A stretch of DNA of 64,000 nt from CAYVMN01 sp043808585 (GCA_043808585.1 JAZDES010000224.1:1-64000), one strand, 5' to 3'. Shown: positions 26,796 to 35,527, numbered from the stretch's first letter. A program made the numbers and translations. Notes: generated by a model not told the origin, from the letters alone.

Positions 26796-27659
26796 CTATG
26801 CTGCCGTTTGAATGTTCTGCTCTGCCTCTTGAGGCGCCCGGTAATGCCTGAAGATATCCCTGGGGCACTTCTCCGCGCATATCTCTTCACATTGGGGGCC
26901 ATAGTCCATACATTTCTGATGGTCAATCTTTACCAGGTTATCCTCCAGGGCTATGGCCTCTGCAGGGCATGATTTGACGCACATCTTACAGGCGATACAG
27001 CCGACCTCACAGGTCTGCTTGACCGCCTTGCCCGTATCCCGGGTACTGCAAGGGACCCAAACCCTGGCCTTTAGAGGCATAAGCTCAATGATGCCCTTGG
27101 GACAGGTACGGACGCAGGTCCCGCAGCCCACACAGAGCCTGGTATCCACCAAAGGAAAGTCCTCCACCATGGTAATGGCATCAAAGGGGCAGGCCTTGGC
27201 ACAGTCGCCCAGTCCTACGCAGGCATACCGGCAGGCTGCAGGTCCCCCGAAGGCCAGGTTGGCAGCCGTGCATGTACCATACCCGATGTAGGCCAGCTTT
27301 TTCTGGACCTTCCCCTCTACCCTTGAGCAGCGGATAGCAGCGATCAGATTCTCCACTGCGGCCATCTTCTTGCCCGATATCTCTGCCACCATCCCGGCAA
27401 CCTCAGCCTTTCCCGGAAAACAGAGGTTGGGAGGGACATCAGGTTCATTGATTACCGCTTCGGCATATGCTTCACATCCAGGGAAGCCGCATCCACCTCA
27501 CTGGGCCCCTGCCAGGACTTCCAGGACTTCTTCCACCTTTGGGTTGGCCTCAACGGCAAATTTGTTCGCTGCCAGGGCAAGTCCGATCCCGAAAAAGAGA
27601 CCGATACAGCCGAGCACCGCCAGGCCACCCAGGGCCAGTTTTATCAACGTCGGGTCCAT
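26796..27659 (-). CDS. rnfB: Rnf complex subunit B, predicted selenoprotein (UGA-Sec54)
   Basis: 287 aa if UGA at 27500-27498 is read through. N-terminal membrane anchor (residues about 5-31), then AGAQ-U-GGCGFPGCEAYAEA: UGA occupies the first ligand position of the N-terminal [4Fe-4S] motif that is normally QCGxCGxPGC. The frame then runs to CFPGKAEVAG and four more 4Fe-4S motifs (CVGLGDCAKACP, CVGCGTCVRTCP, CEVGCIACKMCVKSCP and a C-terminal Cys-rich segment). Total length fits RnfB only when read through. Takes electrons from ferredoxin. The alternative is a nonsense mutation. Lies between rnfA and apbE. Confidence 0.85.
27469..27497 (-). promoter_or_regulatory. SECIS-like hairpin after UGA in rnfB
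   Basis: On the coding (minus) strand, 10 nt after UGA, GCTTC (27487-27483) pairs with GAAGC (27473-27469) around the loop CCTGGATGT with a GG pair in it. Shorter than the one in the rhodanese gene but in the right place for a bacterial SECIS. Confidence 0.5.
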
Positions 27660-27678
27660 CAATACTCCTTAGTCACTC

Positions 27679-28641
27679 CTAAAAGAGAGACATACCTGAA
27701 AAGCCCAAGAAGGCGAGGGCGAAGAGACCTGCAACCACAAAGGCGACGGGAAGCCCCCTGTATGTAAGGGGGACATTGGCCAGTTCAAGCCTCTCCCTCA
27801 CAGAGGACATCAAAAACAGGGCGATCAGGAACCCTGCTCCCGCTCCGAAGGCCAGCATCAGGCTTTCCAGGGCATTGTATTCATTGTCTGCCAGCATCAA
27901 GGGTACCGCAATAATGATACAGTTGGCAATCACCAGCACGAGGTAAACCCCGAATGCCTTAAAGAGCATGGGATTGACCTTTCTCAAGATCGTATCCACC
28001 GCCTGGACCGAAAGAGAGACCAGACCAATAAATACAACTATCTGCAAGAAATCGAGTCTATAGGGCTTCAGGATGAACTGGTAGAGGAACCAGGCCATCA
28101 TGGCGCTGAAGACGATGACGATGGTGAAGGTGATACCCATTCCAACGGCCGTGGACTTTTTCTTAGAGGTCCCGAAGAAGACACACAGCCCCAAATATTT
28201 GGTAAAAACAAAGTTGTTGATTATCATGGCGCCAATCAGAATGGAGAAGAGGTATCCCACATAGAGTTTCTTTACACCCAAAAGGGCGGTGCCCAACGAC
28301 CTGCCATCGGACCTGATTTCACTGATCTTAAGAATGTGGGGTTGATCCTGATTAAGATCCCCTTCAAAGGTCAGGGTTACGGTGGTTCTGTCGGGGCTAA
28401 GGCTTGCCTGAGTGATTTTCAACAGTATATCAGGGTCCTGTTTTTCATAGACCTGGTAATTGGCCATGTCTTTGGCCCAATCCGCTTCAACAGGGCCTGC
28501 AAAGAAAATAACGATGCGGTTTGAATCCTTGAAGGCCGTCTTCTTTACAAAGCGATGTCCCTGCTCGCAGCCGCCCAGCAAGAGAAGGCCCAGCATGAGC
28601 AGCGCGGCCAGAGAAAGATGTCCCAGTCTCATAATTTTCAT
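27679..28641 (-). CDS. rnfA: Rnf subunit A with N-terminal lipoprotein-like domain
   Basis: 320 aa. Residues about 127-320 are normal RnfA (YVGYLFSILIGAMIINNFVF, six transmembrane helices, LCVFFG near the cluster-binding Cys). The first 126 residues are extra: signal peptide with lipobox LGGC (C25) and an Ig-like/SbsA-type domain (IVIFFAGPVEADWAKDM, TVTLTFEG, LKISEIRSDGRSLG). RnfA homologues have a periplasmic N-terminus, so a periplasmic lipoprotein domain is topologically consistent. No stop or restart codon with a clear RBS separates the two parts. Seven nt after rnfE. Confidence 0.88.
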   Translation of the reverse strand: MKIMRLGHLSLAALLMLGLLLLGGCEQGHRFVKKTAFKDSNRIVIFFAGPVEADWAKDMANYQVYEKQDPDILLKITQASLSPDRTTVTLTFEGDLNQDQPHILKISEIRSDGRSLGTALLGVKKLYVGYLFSILIGAMIINNFVFTKYLGLCVFFGTSKKKSTAVGMGITFTIVIVFSAMMAWFLYQFILKPYRLDFLQIVVFIGLVSLSVQAVDTILRKVNPMLFKAFGVYLVLVIANCIIIAVPLMLADNEYNALESLMLAFGAGAGFLIALFLMSSVRERLELANVPLTYRGLPVAFVVAGLFALAFLGFSGMSLF

Positions 28642-28647
28642 GATCCC

Positions 28648-29265
28648 TTAACCCTTCTTTTTCCGGTTATATACCAGTTCCACATAATTGAACATCGCCA
28701 TCATGATTCCAACGCAGAAGAAACCGGCAGCCGGGAGCACGAAGAAAAGGAGTGGCCGGAACCCAAGAACATCATAGCCGAAAATTGTTCCCATCCCCAA
28801 TAGCTCTCTAACAAGGCCGAGCGACATCATTCCGAACATGAAACCGAGTCCCATACCCAGGCCGTCCCAAAAAGAGGACTTGAGCGAGTTCTTGCAGGCG
28901 AACATCTCTAAGCGCATGGTGATTATGGCAAAGGCCACTATAAGTTTTACAAAGATGCCCATTTGTTTATAGGCCACCGGCACGTATGCGGCCAGGACCA
29001 GGTCAATAACCGTCACCCAAGTTGCAATTGTCAGGGTATAAGTGGGAATCCGGATACGTGGGTTTATGTGGTCTTTGATCGCAGCGATGGTGCAGCTGGA
29101 AAAGACCTGCACAAAAAGCACGGCGATACCGAGCAGGAGGCCGTTCATTACGGTAGTGCTGATTCCCACGGCCGGGCACATGGAAAGGGCCAGACGAAAG
29201 ATGGGGTTTTCATTCAATATCCCATCAAGAAAGAGCCGGGAATTTGTCTTTGTGGTGGCAGGCAA
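28648..29265 (-). CDS. rnfE: Rnf complex subunit E
   Basis: 205 aa, six transmembrane helices. Conserved start NENPIFRLALSMCPAVG and the second-half LEMFACKNSLKSSFWDGLGMG typical of RnfE/NqrD. Forms with RnfA the membrane [2Fe-2S] electron path. Between rnfG (14 nt) and rnfA (6 nt). Confidence 0.96.
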   Translation of the reverse strand: MPATTKTNSRLFLDGILNENPIFRLALSMCPAVGISTTVMNGLLLGIAVLFVQVFSSCTIAAIKDHINPRIRIPTYTLTIATWVTVIDLVLAAYVPVAYKQMGIFVKLIVAFAIITMRLEMFACKNSLKSSFWDGLGMGLGFMFGMMSLGLVRELLGMGTIFGYDVLGFRPLLFFVLPAAGFFCVGIMMAMFNYVELVYNRKKKG

Positions 29266-29279
29266 TCTCTTCCTCCTCC

Positions 29280-30188
29280 CTAAAAGGCCACTGGAATATG
29301 CTGGCGTTCAATTATATTACCCAATAGGTTGATCCGGTAAGCAAATTTCTTGATCATGTTTTTTACGCCCTCGGTTACGGATTTGCTGGATATGGTTGCG
29401 CCGGTCAGGGCATATATATCTTTGTCCATATATATGCTTCTTATGGTATCCACTTCCCCTTTTGGGATTGGTTCTCCTTTATCCGGCTCCAGATATCTCT
29501 TATATTCCTCCGGCAAGGGTTCTTTGATAACCGTGAGCTCCTTGATCTTCTGAAAGGACTTACCCTTGAACTGATTCTTGAAATAGCCCTGCTCGATCTC
29601 TGCCCCCAGCCCCGGGTCTTCTTCATGTTCTGTGATATCCAGCCCTAAGATAGTGAAGGAGGGGTCAAGGGCCAGCATCACATGGATAAAGGTCTTGAAC
29701 CCTGGGAACTCACCCGGGAGAAGATAGGCAAGGCGCCTGTCTCCCAGCTTTGCAATCACTGTGGAATCAGCATAGATAAATCTCTTTGGCGGTTTTAGCA
29801 CGGATTCCAACGCAGATTTCCGCTCACTGGGCTCTGAGGCGCCTTCCGGCGTGATGTCCAGGCTGAATCGGCCAACAAACTGCCCGGCTAAATCAATGAC
29901 CACCAGCTCATAGGCTGCCTTGCCCCCGGCTGCTACCGGTAGCATATATCCCAGGGTCTTTGTCTCGCCGTCCTCAATGATATAGCGATAGATGTTATAG
30001 AACTCGAGGTCGGAAGGGGCAGGATTGGCCTTACCATATCCCAGCAACCCGAGCATGGTCTCCTGGATATTGAGGTGCTCGTTGTGCCTCTTTGCCTTGT
30101 CGGTGATGGTGTTGACAGCCCCCATTACCAGGGCAGCAATCAGACACGAGATGGTGAGGGCGACTGTTATCCGAAAGATTTCTCTCAT
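29280..30188 (-). CDS. rnfG: Rnf complex subunit G (flavinylated)
   Basis: 302 aa. N-terminal transmembrane anchor (ITVALTISCLIAALVMGAV), then a periplasmic FMN-binding domain with the flavinylation motif ALTGATISS near residue 270; the Thr of TGAT is the expected FMN site attached by ApbE. ATG 30188 overlaps the TGA stop of rnfD (ATGA). Longer than the minimal family by an insert with a LEPDKGEP segment. Confidence 0.95.
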   Translation of the reverse strand: MREIFRITVALTISCLIAALVMGAVNTITDKAKRHNEHLNIQETMLGLLGYGKANPAPSDLEFYNIYRYIIEDGETKTLGYMLPVAAGGKAAYELVVIDLAGQFVGRFSLDITPEGASEPSERKSALESVLKPPKRFIYADSTVIAKLGDRRLAYLLPGEFPGFKTFIHVMLALDPSFTILGLDITEHEEDPGLGAEIEQGYFKNQFKGKSFQKIKELTVIKEPLPEEYKRYLEPDKGEPIPKGEVDTIRSIYMDKDIYALTGATISSKSVTEGVKNMIKKFAYRINLLGNIIERQHIPVAF

Positions 30189-31345
30189 TTCACAGCACCT
30201 TTTTCCGGGGCAAAGCGCCTGGGACCAAACCAACCCTCCAGGGCCGGGGCGACGGGGTTCATGAGCAAAATAGCATAGCAGATCCCTTCGGGATACCCCC
30301 CCTTTAATCGTATGAGGACAGTAAGGGCGCCAATACATGTCCCGAAAATGAGCTTTCCTATCGGCTGGCTCGGAGAGGTTACATAGTCAGTGGCCATAAA
30401 GAACGCCCCCAGCATTACACCCCCTGAGAGAACGGCCAGGAGGGGATTGCCGGTAAACAAATTCTCGCCGCCAAATACCCAGGTAAGGACCCCAATGGTT
30501 ACGATGATGGATGCCGGGGTATGCCAGGTGATGTATCTCTTATAGAGGAGATAGAGGCCCCCGAGTAAGATGAGGAGAGCAGAGGTTTCACCAATACACC
30601 CTGGCCTCCAGCCTATGAAGAAATCGCCGTAAATGGTTGACATGGCCCCAAACTTCTCGATCACGGCCTGAATACCGTAGTGCTTCAGCACATAGAGCGG
30701 CGTTGCCGTTGAAATTGCGTCCAGCCCTGGCCCCATGTATTTAAAGACAGAGGCGTCTCGAATGGGGGGAAGCCAGGCCGAGGTCATGGCAACGGGAAAT
30801 GTGGCAACGAGAAAGGCCCTCCCGATAAGGGCAGGGTTGAATATATTAAACCCCAGTCCGCCCAGGAGGTGTTTGGCTATGTATAGGGCCATGACAGCCC
30901 CCAGAATAGGGAGCCAATAGGGGACGCCCGGTGGAATGATGTAGGCCAAGAGGAGCCCTGTAATGACGGCACTTCCGTCTCTAATTGTGATGGGGCGATG
31001 GAAGACCTTTTGGCTAACGGCCTCTGTGGCCACACAGGCCCCCACACTTACCAATGTGATAATGAGAGTCTGGAAGCCAAAGATAAAGACAGAGAGTATA
31101 AGAGGGGGGAGGAGGCAGCCCACAACGGTCCACATGATCCGTTCCACCGACTCTCCACTCTTTATATGGGGCGAGACAGAGACCGTCCATAAACGGCTTT
31201 CGGTTACAGAAAGGGCGCTATTTTTTGCTTGTTCTTCGATGGCGTCAACCCTCCGTAGTGCTATTTCTTGGCCTTCATCTTGGCAAGCCGAATGAACTGC
31301 ACCAGGGGCCGTTTGGCCGGACAGGCGTATGCGCAACAGCCGCAC
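30185..31345 (-). CDS. rnfD: Rnf complex subunit D
   Basis: Conserved RnfD begins about residue 54 of the open frame (WTVSVSPHIKSGESVERIMW). Several transmembrane helices, a flavinylation motif DAISTATPLYVL, and the FxGGxxLYKR-type loop. The start is unresolved: GGAGG at 31254-31250 is followed in frame by no ATG, GTG or TTG, only ATC at 31240; the ATG at 31345 lies 85 nt inside rnfC. A rare start codon or an indel near 31248 (TTG out of frame) are the options. Membrane subunit with covalent FMN. Confidence 0.9.
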   Translation of the reverse strand: MRLLRIRLSGQTAPGAVHSACQDEGQEIALRRVDAIEEQAKNSALSVTESRLWTVSVSPHIKSGESVERIMWTVVGCLLPPLILSVFIFGFQTLIITLVSVGACVATEAVSQKVFHRPITIRDGSAVITGLLLAYIIPPGVPYWLPILGAVMALYIAKHLLGGLGFNIFNPALIGRAFLVATFPVAMTSAWLPPIRDASVFKYMGPGLDAISTATPLYVLKHYGIQAVIEKFGAMSTIYGDFFIGWRPGCIGETSALLILLGGLYLLYKRYITWHTPASIIVTIGVLTWVFGGENLFTGNPLLAVLSGGVMLGAFFMATDYVTSPSQPIGKLIFGTCIGALTVLIRLKGGYPEGICYAILLMNPVAPALEGWFGPRRFAPEKGAVK

Positions 31346-32583
31346 TCAAAGCACTCAAACAGCCCGAACCTTGATGTCTCCCCGGCACGTCCAGCCTCCA
31401 CATAGATCCCTATTTCATTGGGGGATAGTCCCATAGGACAGGCATCCATACACCAACCGCAACGGATACACTGACCATAGGGACGGGTATCGATTTCATC
31501 ACCAGTCAAGAAAATGACCCCGGACGTGGTCTTGGTGATGGGGATGTCAAGTGTGGGGATGGCAAACCCCATCATCGGACCCCCCATGACCACCTTGACC
31601 AGATCAGGCCTTGTCCCGCCCAGGAACGATACGATATCCCTCAGCATGGTCCCTACCCGCACCAGCAGGTTGGCAGGCCTCTCTATGCCGCGGCCGGATA
31701 TGGTGACAACCTTTTCGTACAAGGGCTTTTCGAGAACCACTGCCTCATACACGGCCCGAACAGTACCTACATTCTGGACGATTACCCCCACGTCGAATGG
31801 GAGCCCGAAACCAGGGACCCTCTTTCCGGTGATGCTTTTTATGAGCTGCTTTTCTGATCCTTGCGGGTACTTGATCTTCAGTGGTTCTACGGATATCCGG
31901 AGGCCATTGGAGGAGGCCTCTCGGGAGACCTTTTTCATTTCCTCTATGGCATCAGTCTTGTTTACCTCTATTCCTATGCGGCATTCCCGTATGCCGAGGA
32001 TAGTCAGGATGATTTTCGCCCCTTCGATGATCTCATCAGGATGTTCAAGCATCAGGCGATGGTCGGTGGTGAGATAGGGTTCGCACTCCGCCCCATTCAG
32101 GATCAGGGTATCCACCTTGGCCTCGGGTGGTGGAGAAAGCTTTACATGGGTGGGAAAACCTGCCCCCCCAACTCCGACGATTCCGCCGCTTTTGATCCTC
32201 CCAAGGAGTTCCTGCCTTGAAAGGTCCTTCCAGTTACAGTGGGTACTCTTTCTTGGCCCGGCCTCTGGGTCGGTCTGGATAACAATGGATGGGGAACTGA
32301 CCGATACGGGGTGTGCAGAGGTAGTGATGGCGGTTATCTTACCTGAAACGCTCGCATGGATACAGGCCCCGAGCCCCGCCTTTACCTCCCCGATTAGATC
32401 ACCTTCCGCGACCTGATCCTTTTTCTTGACCAAAGGTTCACATGGTGCGCCGAAGTGCTGGCTCAGGAGGATTTCGACCTCTTCAGGGATAGGGAGCGTT
32501 TCAATGGGCAGGTGTTCGGTAAGACCCTTTGATTCAGGGGGATGGACTCCGCCCTTCGGAAATGTCAGCATGGGTTTGCTCAT
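31261..32583 (-). CDS. rnfC: Rnf complex subunit C (NADH-binding)
   Basis: 440 aa. N-terminal FPKGGVHPPESK, biotinyl-like fold, Rossmann/SLBB region with GIVGVGGAGFPTHVKL and LILNGAECEPYLTTDHRLM, and two 4Fe-4S motifs CIRCGWCMDACP and CFECGCCAYACP near the C-terminus. Peripheral cytosolic subunit exchanging electrons with NAD(H). First gene of the rnf operon. Confidence 0.97.
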   Translation of the reverse strand: MSKPMLTFPKGGVHPPESKGLTEHLPIETLPIPEEVEILLSQHFGAPCEPLVKKKDQVAEGDLIGEVKAGLGACIHASVSGKITAITTSAHPVSVSSPSIVIQTDPEAGPRKSTHCNWKDLSRQELLGRIKSGGIVGVGGAGFPTHVKLSPPPEAKVDTLILNGAECEPYLTTDHRLMLEHPDEIIEGAKIILTILGIRECRIGIEVNKTDAIEEMKKVSREASSNGLRISVEPLKIKYPQGSEKQLIKSITGKRVPGFGLPFDVGVIVQNVGTVRAVYEAVVLEKPLYEKVVTISGRGIERPANLLVRVGTMLRDIVSFLGGTRPDLVKVVMGGPMMGFAIPTLDIPITKTTSGVIFLTGDEIDTRPYGQCIRCGWCMDACPMGLSPNEIGIYVEAGRAGETSRFGLFECFECGCCAYACPAKRPLVQFIRLAKMKAKK

Positions 32584-32640
32584 TTCTTGGATTAAAACTG
32601 GGGACTGTATTGAAGGGTCTGTTTAGGCTTGGGCCAGTAA

Positions 32641-32668
32641 ATAATAAAATATGTTCGATTATTGTCAA
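32641..32668 (-). promoter_or_regulatory. Predicted promoter of the rnf operon
   Basis: Minus strand TTGACA (32668-32663) overlapping the ribF stop, 16-nt spacer, TATTAT (32646-32641). Near-consensus sigma70 elements, with the rnfC start about 58 nt beyond the -10. Confidence 0.65.
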
Positions 32669-33597
32669 GAGATTTCTCTAAATAATTCTCTCGCGCGAAT
32701 AACATCTTTACCAATCTGTTCGGCAAGCTCCTTTGGGGATTCAAAGGTCTTTTCATCCCTCAACCGCTCGATAAAGTCTACCCTGATGGTCTTGCCAAGG
32801 AGGTCCCGTGAGAAGTCAAGGATGTGGGTCTCAACTGAAAAGGCCCCCTCTCCAAAGGTAGGGTTATACCCGATATTGGTAAGGCCGTAATAGGTTTGAT
32901 CATCAATATGGGCCATGACGGCATAGACCCCCACCCTCGGTGTCAGTTCGTCAATCAGTTCCAGATTGGCAGTGGAGAAACCTAGTAGCCTGTCTCCCCT
33001 GTTCTTCCCCCTGACAACGGTTCCACTTATCTGGTAGTTCCTTCCCAATAGCTTCTTTGCCTCTGAGAGGTTTCCCTCCTGAACCAGTTTCCTGATGGAG
33101 GTGCTGGATACCAGGGTGCTGTCGATACGAACCGGATCAACGACATGTACCGCGAACCCCAGCTGTTTTCCCATCTCTTTCAAGAGCTCAATGTTACCCT
33201 GTCGGCCCCGTCCGAAGGTATAATCGTAACCTACCACGATCTCTCTGGCCCCGATCTTGTCAACTAAGATATCCTTGACAAAGTCCCTTGCAGAGATGGC
33301 AGAAAACTCCCTGGTAAATGGGATGCAAAAGATTACATCAACGCCTGTGTCTTGTATCAGTCTCAGTTTTTGCTGGGTTGGGGTGATCAGCGGGGGACCA
33401 TTCCCTTCCTTCACCACCCTTATAGGATGAGGCTCGAAGGTCATGACAGCCGATTGACCCCCAATGCTCTTGGCGCGCTCCTTTACCTTATCAAAGAGGG
33501 TCAGATGGCCTCTGTGCATTCCGTCAAAGTTGCCAATGGTCAAGACAGGGTTTGTAAGCGGCTCGACCAGTTGATCTAAATCAGAGATAAAAATCAT
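32665..33597 (-). CDS. ribF: Bifunctional riboflavin kinase/FAD synthetase
   Basis: 310 aa. N-terminal adenylyltransferase domain with VLTIGNFDGMHRGHLTLFD and GYDYTFGRGRQG; C-terminal flavokinase domain with RGKNRGDRLLGFSTANLEL and GVYAV. Makes FMN and FAD from riboflavin. ATG 33597 gives the expected N-terminus MIFISDLDQL; the longer start at 33627 lacks support. Directly upstream of rnf-apbE, whose products need FMN and FAD. Confidence 0.97.
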   Translation of the reverse strand: MIFISDLDQLVEPLTNPVLTIGNFDGMHRGHLTLFDKVKERAKSIGGQSAVMTFEPHPIRVVKEGNGPPLITPTQQKLRLIQDTGVDVIFCIPFTREFSAISARDFVKDILVDKIGAREIVVGYDYTFGRGRQGNIELLKEMGKQLGFAVHVVDPVRIDSTLVSSTSIRKLVQEGNLSEAKKLLGRNYQISGTVVRGKNRGDRLLGFSTANLELIDELTPRVGVYAVMAHIDDQTYYGLTNIGYNPTFGEGAFSVETHILDFSRDLLGKTIRVDFIERLRDEKTFESPKELAEQIGKDVIRARELFREIS

Positions 33598-33719
33598 ATG
33601 GCAATCACTACTCCCAATCCTCTCCAAGAACTACTTTATGAAAAATCCCGTAATCTCCATTAGTTCCAGGCCGTTCGAACGGTATGAGATGATAATCTTG
33701 GACAAACTGATCTTCTTTA

Positions 33720-33746
33720 TTGACAATCTTGGTTTGCTAATATAAT
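33720..33746 (+). promoter_or_regulatory. Predicted tRNA-Leu promoter
   Basis: TTGACA (33720-33725), 15-nt spacer, perfect TATAAT (33741-33746), about 33 nt before the tRNA 5' end. The spacer is short. Confidence 0.5.
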
Positions 33747-33779
33747 CTCTCATATCAAATAGATCAACCCCATTTCCCG

Positions 33780-33866
33780 GCCGAAGTGGCGGAACTGGTA
33801 GACGCGCTAGGTTCAGGGTCTAGTGGGCGCACGCCTGTGGGGGTTCGAGTCCCCCCTTCGGCACCA
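33780..33866 (+). tRNA. tRNA-Leu (anticodon CAG)
   Basis: 87 nt including encoded CCA. Acceptor stem GCCGAAG / CTTCGGC; D arm TGGCGGAACTGGTAGACGC; anticodon loop TTCAGGG giving CAG; long class II variable arm GGGCGCACGCC; T arm GGGGGTTCGAGTCCCCC. Class II arm and anticodon agree on leucine. Confidence 0.97.
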
Positions 33867-33875
33867 TGATTACAG

Positions 33876-33911
33876 GGGGTTAGCCAATCGCTGAAGCTAA
33901 CCCCTTTTTTT
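33876..33911 (+). terminator. Rho-independent terminator after tRNA-Leu
   Basis: GGGGTTAGC (33876-33884) pairs with GCTAACCCC (33896-33904), followed by seven T. Ends the tRNA transcript 10 nt after the CCA. Confidence 0.9.
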
Positions 33912-34067
33912 GTTGGAGGTCGTGGATAGGGGTGGCGTCAAGGTTATCTCGTTAGCGACGTCATCTGGGATGATGATAAAATATCATGGGCGCCGGGAAA
34001 TCCCTCTGAGCCTATCTGTAAATTGAGCCAACCTAACATTTTTCTTAATATTTTTGTCAGTTTTTAC

Positions 34068-34130
34068 TTGACAAATGTTTTTTTTCTATCTACAAGTGTC
34101 ATAAAGTGGTGCAATATCCCATAAAGTGTC
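34068..34130 (+). promoter_or_regulatory. mraZ promoter with MraZ-box-like repeats
   Basis: TTGACA at 34068-34073, 17-nt spacer, TACAAG at 34091-34096. AAGTG cores recur at 34094, 34104 and 34124 (spacing 10 and 20), the latter two as AAAGTGG and AAAGTGT. MraZ represses its own dcw operon through AAAGTG-type boxes in some bacteria, so these are likely autoregulatory sites overlapping the -10. Confidence 0.6.
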
Positions 34131-34142
34131 ACAAAAGGGCTA

Positions 34143-34580
34143 ATGTTTAGAGGACGCTCAAGGCATACGCTGGATAGTAAAGGCCGTTTGGCCATCCCGG
34201 CGAGGTTCAGGGAAGTGCTGGATCTGAAGCCCGATGATTGCCTGGTGGTCACCAATCATGACGCCTGTCTGTGGGCATTTGCAAGGGAGGACTGGAAGGT
34301 GATAGAGGAAAAGGCGGCCAACCTCCCGATGTTCAATCCGGCCGCCAGCAATTATCTCAGATATTTCATCTCAGGTGCAGTGGAATGTCAAATTAAGCAG
34401 GGACGAATAACGCTCCCCCTCGACTTGAGAGAGATTGCAGGATTGAAAAAAGAGGTGGTGCTTGTAGGAGAACTGAAGAGGTTTGAGATCTGGGAAAAGG
34501 ACAGGTGGGAGGAAGAGTTTCGGAGGGCAAAGGAGAGTTTTCCGGATGTTAGCCGGTCCCTTTCAGAATTAGGGATCTAG
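34143..34580 (+). CDS. mraZ: Transcriptional regulator MraZ
   Basis: 145 aa with two SpoVT/AbrB-like repeats: MFRGRSRHTLDSKGRLAIPARFR at the start (DxKGR) and the second copy at QGRITLPLDLREIAG. Ring-forming DNA-binding protein that controls the dcw operon. First gene of the cluster. Candidate binding boxes sit just upstream. Confidence 0.97.
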   Translation: MFRGRSRHTLDSKGRLAIPARFREVLDLKPDDCLVVTNHDACLWAFAREDWKVIEEKAANLPMFNPAASNYLRYFISGAVECQIKQGRITLPLDLREIAGLKKEVVLVGELKRFEIWEKDRWEEEFRRAKESFPDVSRSLSELGI

Positions 34581-34591
34581 AAGGCTCAAGA

Positions 34592-35527
34592 TTGGAATAT
34601 CCTCACAAACCGGTCCTTGTGGACGAGGTCGTTAGGTATCTGGTCACAATCCCGGATGGCACATATGTAGATGGGACCGTCGGTACAGGTGGGCACAGCC
34701 TGGCCGTGGGAATGACTTTGGTCGGCAAGGGCCGTTTAATATGCCTGGACGTGGACCCAGATGCCGTCAGGATGTCGAGTCGCAGGCTGGCCATCCTGGG
34801 CAAAGGGGCCTTTGTCACCAAAGCAAGTTTTTCTGAGCTGGATGAGATACTTAATGACCTGGGAGTCAAGGGGGTTGAGGGTGTCTTGCTAGACCTGGGG
34901 ATATCCTCTTACCAGCTTGAGAGGTCGGGCAGGGGTTTCAGCTTTCGCAGAGAGGAGCCTCTCGATATGCGAATGGATCCCGAAAAAGGGCAGACGGCAT
35001 ACCATCTTGTAAACACCCTTCCTGAAAGAGAGCTCGAGGCCATACTAAAAGATTATGGTGAGGAAAGGAGGGCCAAATCAATCGTTAGGGCCGTAGTAAA
35101 GGCACGGACAAGCAAACCCATCGAGACCTCTCTGCAGTTAGCGGGGCTGATTGAAACGGTATTTCCTCAGTCATTTCGGTCTAGGGCCAAACATCCCGCT
35201 ACCAGAACATTTCAGGCCCTTAGGATTGCCGTCAACAAAGAGTTACAAAATCTGAAGACATTCCTGAATACAATCCCGGATATATTGGTAAAAGGTGGGA
35301 GGTTAGTTGTCCTTTCCTACCATTCCCTTGAAGACAGACTCGTCAAACAGACCATGGTTAATTGGGAGCAGAGATGTATATGCCCTCCTGATTTTCCCGA
35401 TTGTGTATGCGGAAAGGTTCCCCTGTTTAGGCGTCTTTTCAAAAGAGGGCTCAGAGCAAGCCCAGGTGAAATCGAGCAGAACCCAAGGGCTCGCAGCGCC
35501 GTACTAAGAGCTGCAGAAAGGATTTAG
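34592..35527 (+). CDS. rsmH: 16S rRNA (cytosine(1402)-N(4))-methyltransferase
   Basis: 311 aa. HKPVLVDEVV start, SAM site DGTVGTGGHS, LLDLGISSYQLE, and the KHPATRTFQALRIAVNKEL and LSYHSLEDRLVK motifs of RsmH. Methylates N4 of C1402 in 16S rRNA. TTG start at 34592; no strong RBS, so coupling to mraZ 11 nt upstream is likely. Confidence 0.97.
   Translation: MEYPHKPVLVDEVVRYLVTIPDGTYVDGTVGTGGHSLAVGMTLVGKGRLICLDVDPDAVRMSSRRLAILGKGAFVTKASFSELDEILNDLGVKGVEGVLLDLGISSYQLERSGRGFSFRREEPLDMRMDPEKGQTAYHLVNTLPERELEAILKDYGEERRAKSIVRAVVKARTSKPIETSLQLAGLIETVFPQSFRSRAKHPATRTFQALRIAVNKELQNLKTFLNTIPDILVKGGRLVVLSYHSLEDRLVKQTMVNWEQRCICPPDFPDCVCGKVPLFRRLFKRGLRASPGEIEQNPRARSAVLRAAERI

Noticed and set aside
33598..33719. 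FMN riboswitch before ribF
   Set aside because: The sequence before the ribF start lacks the conserved RFN element pattern.
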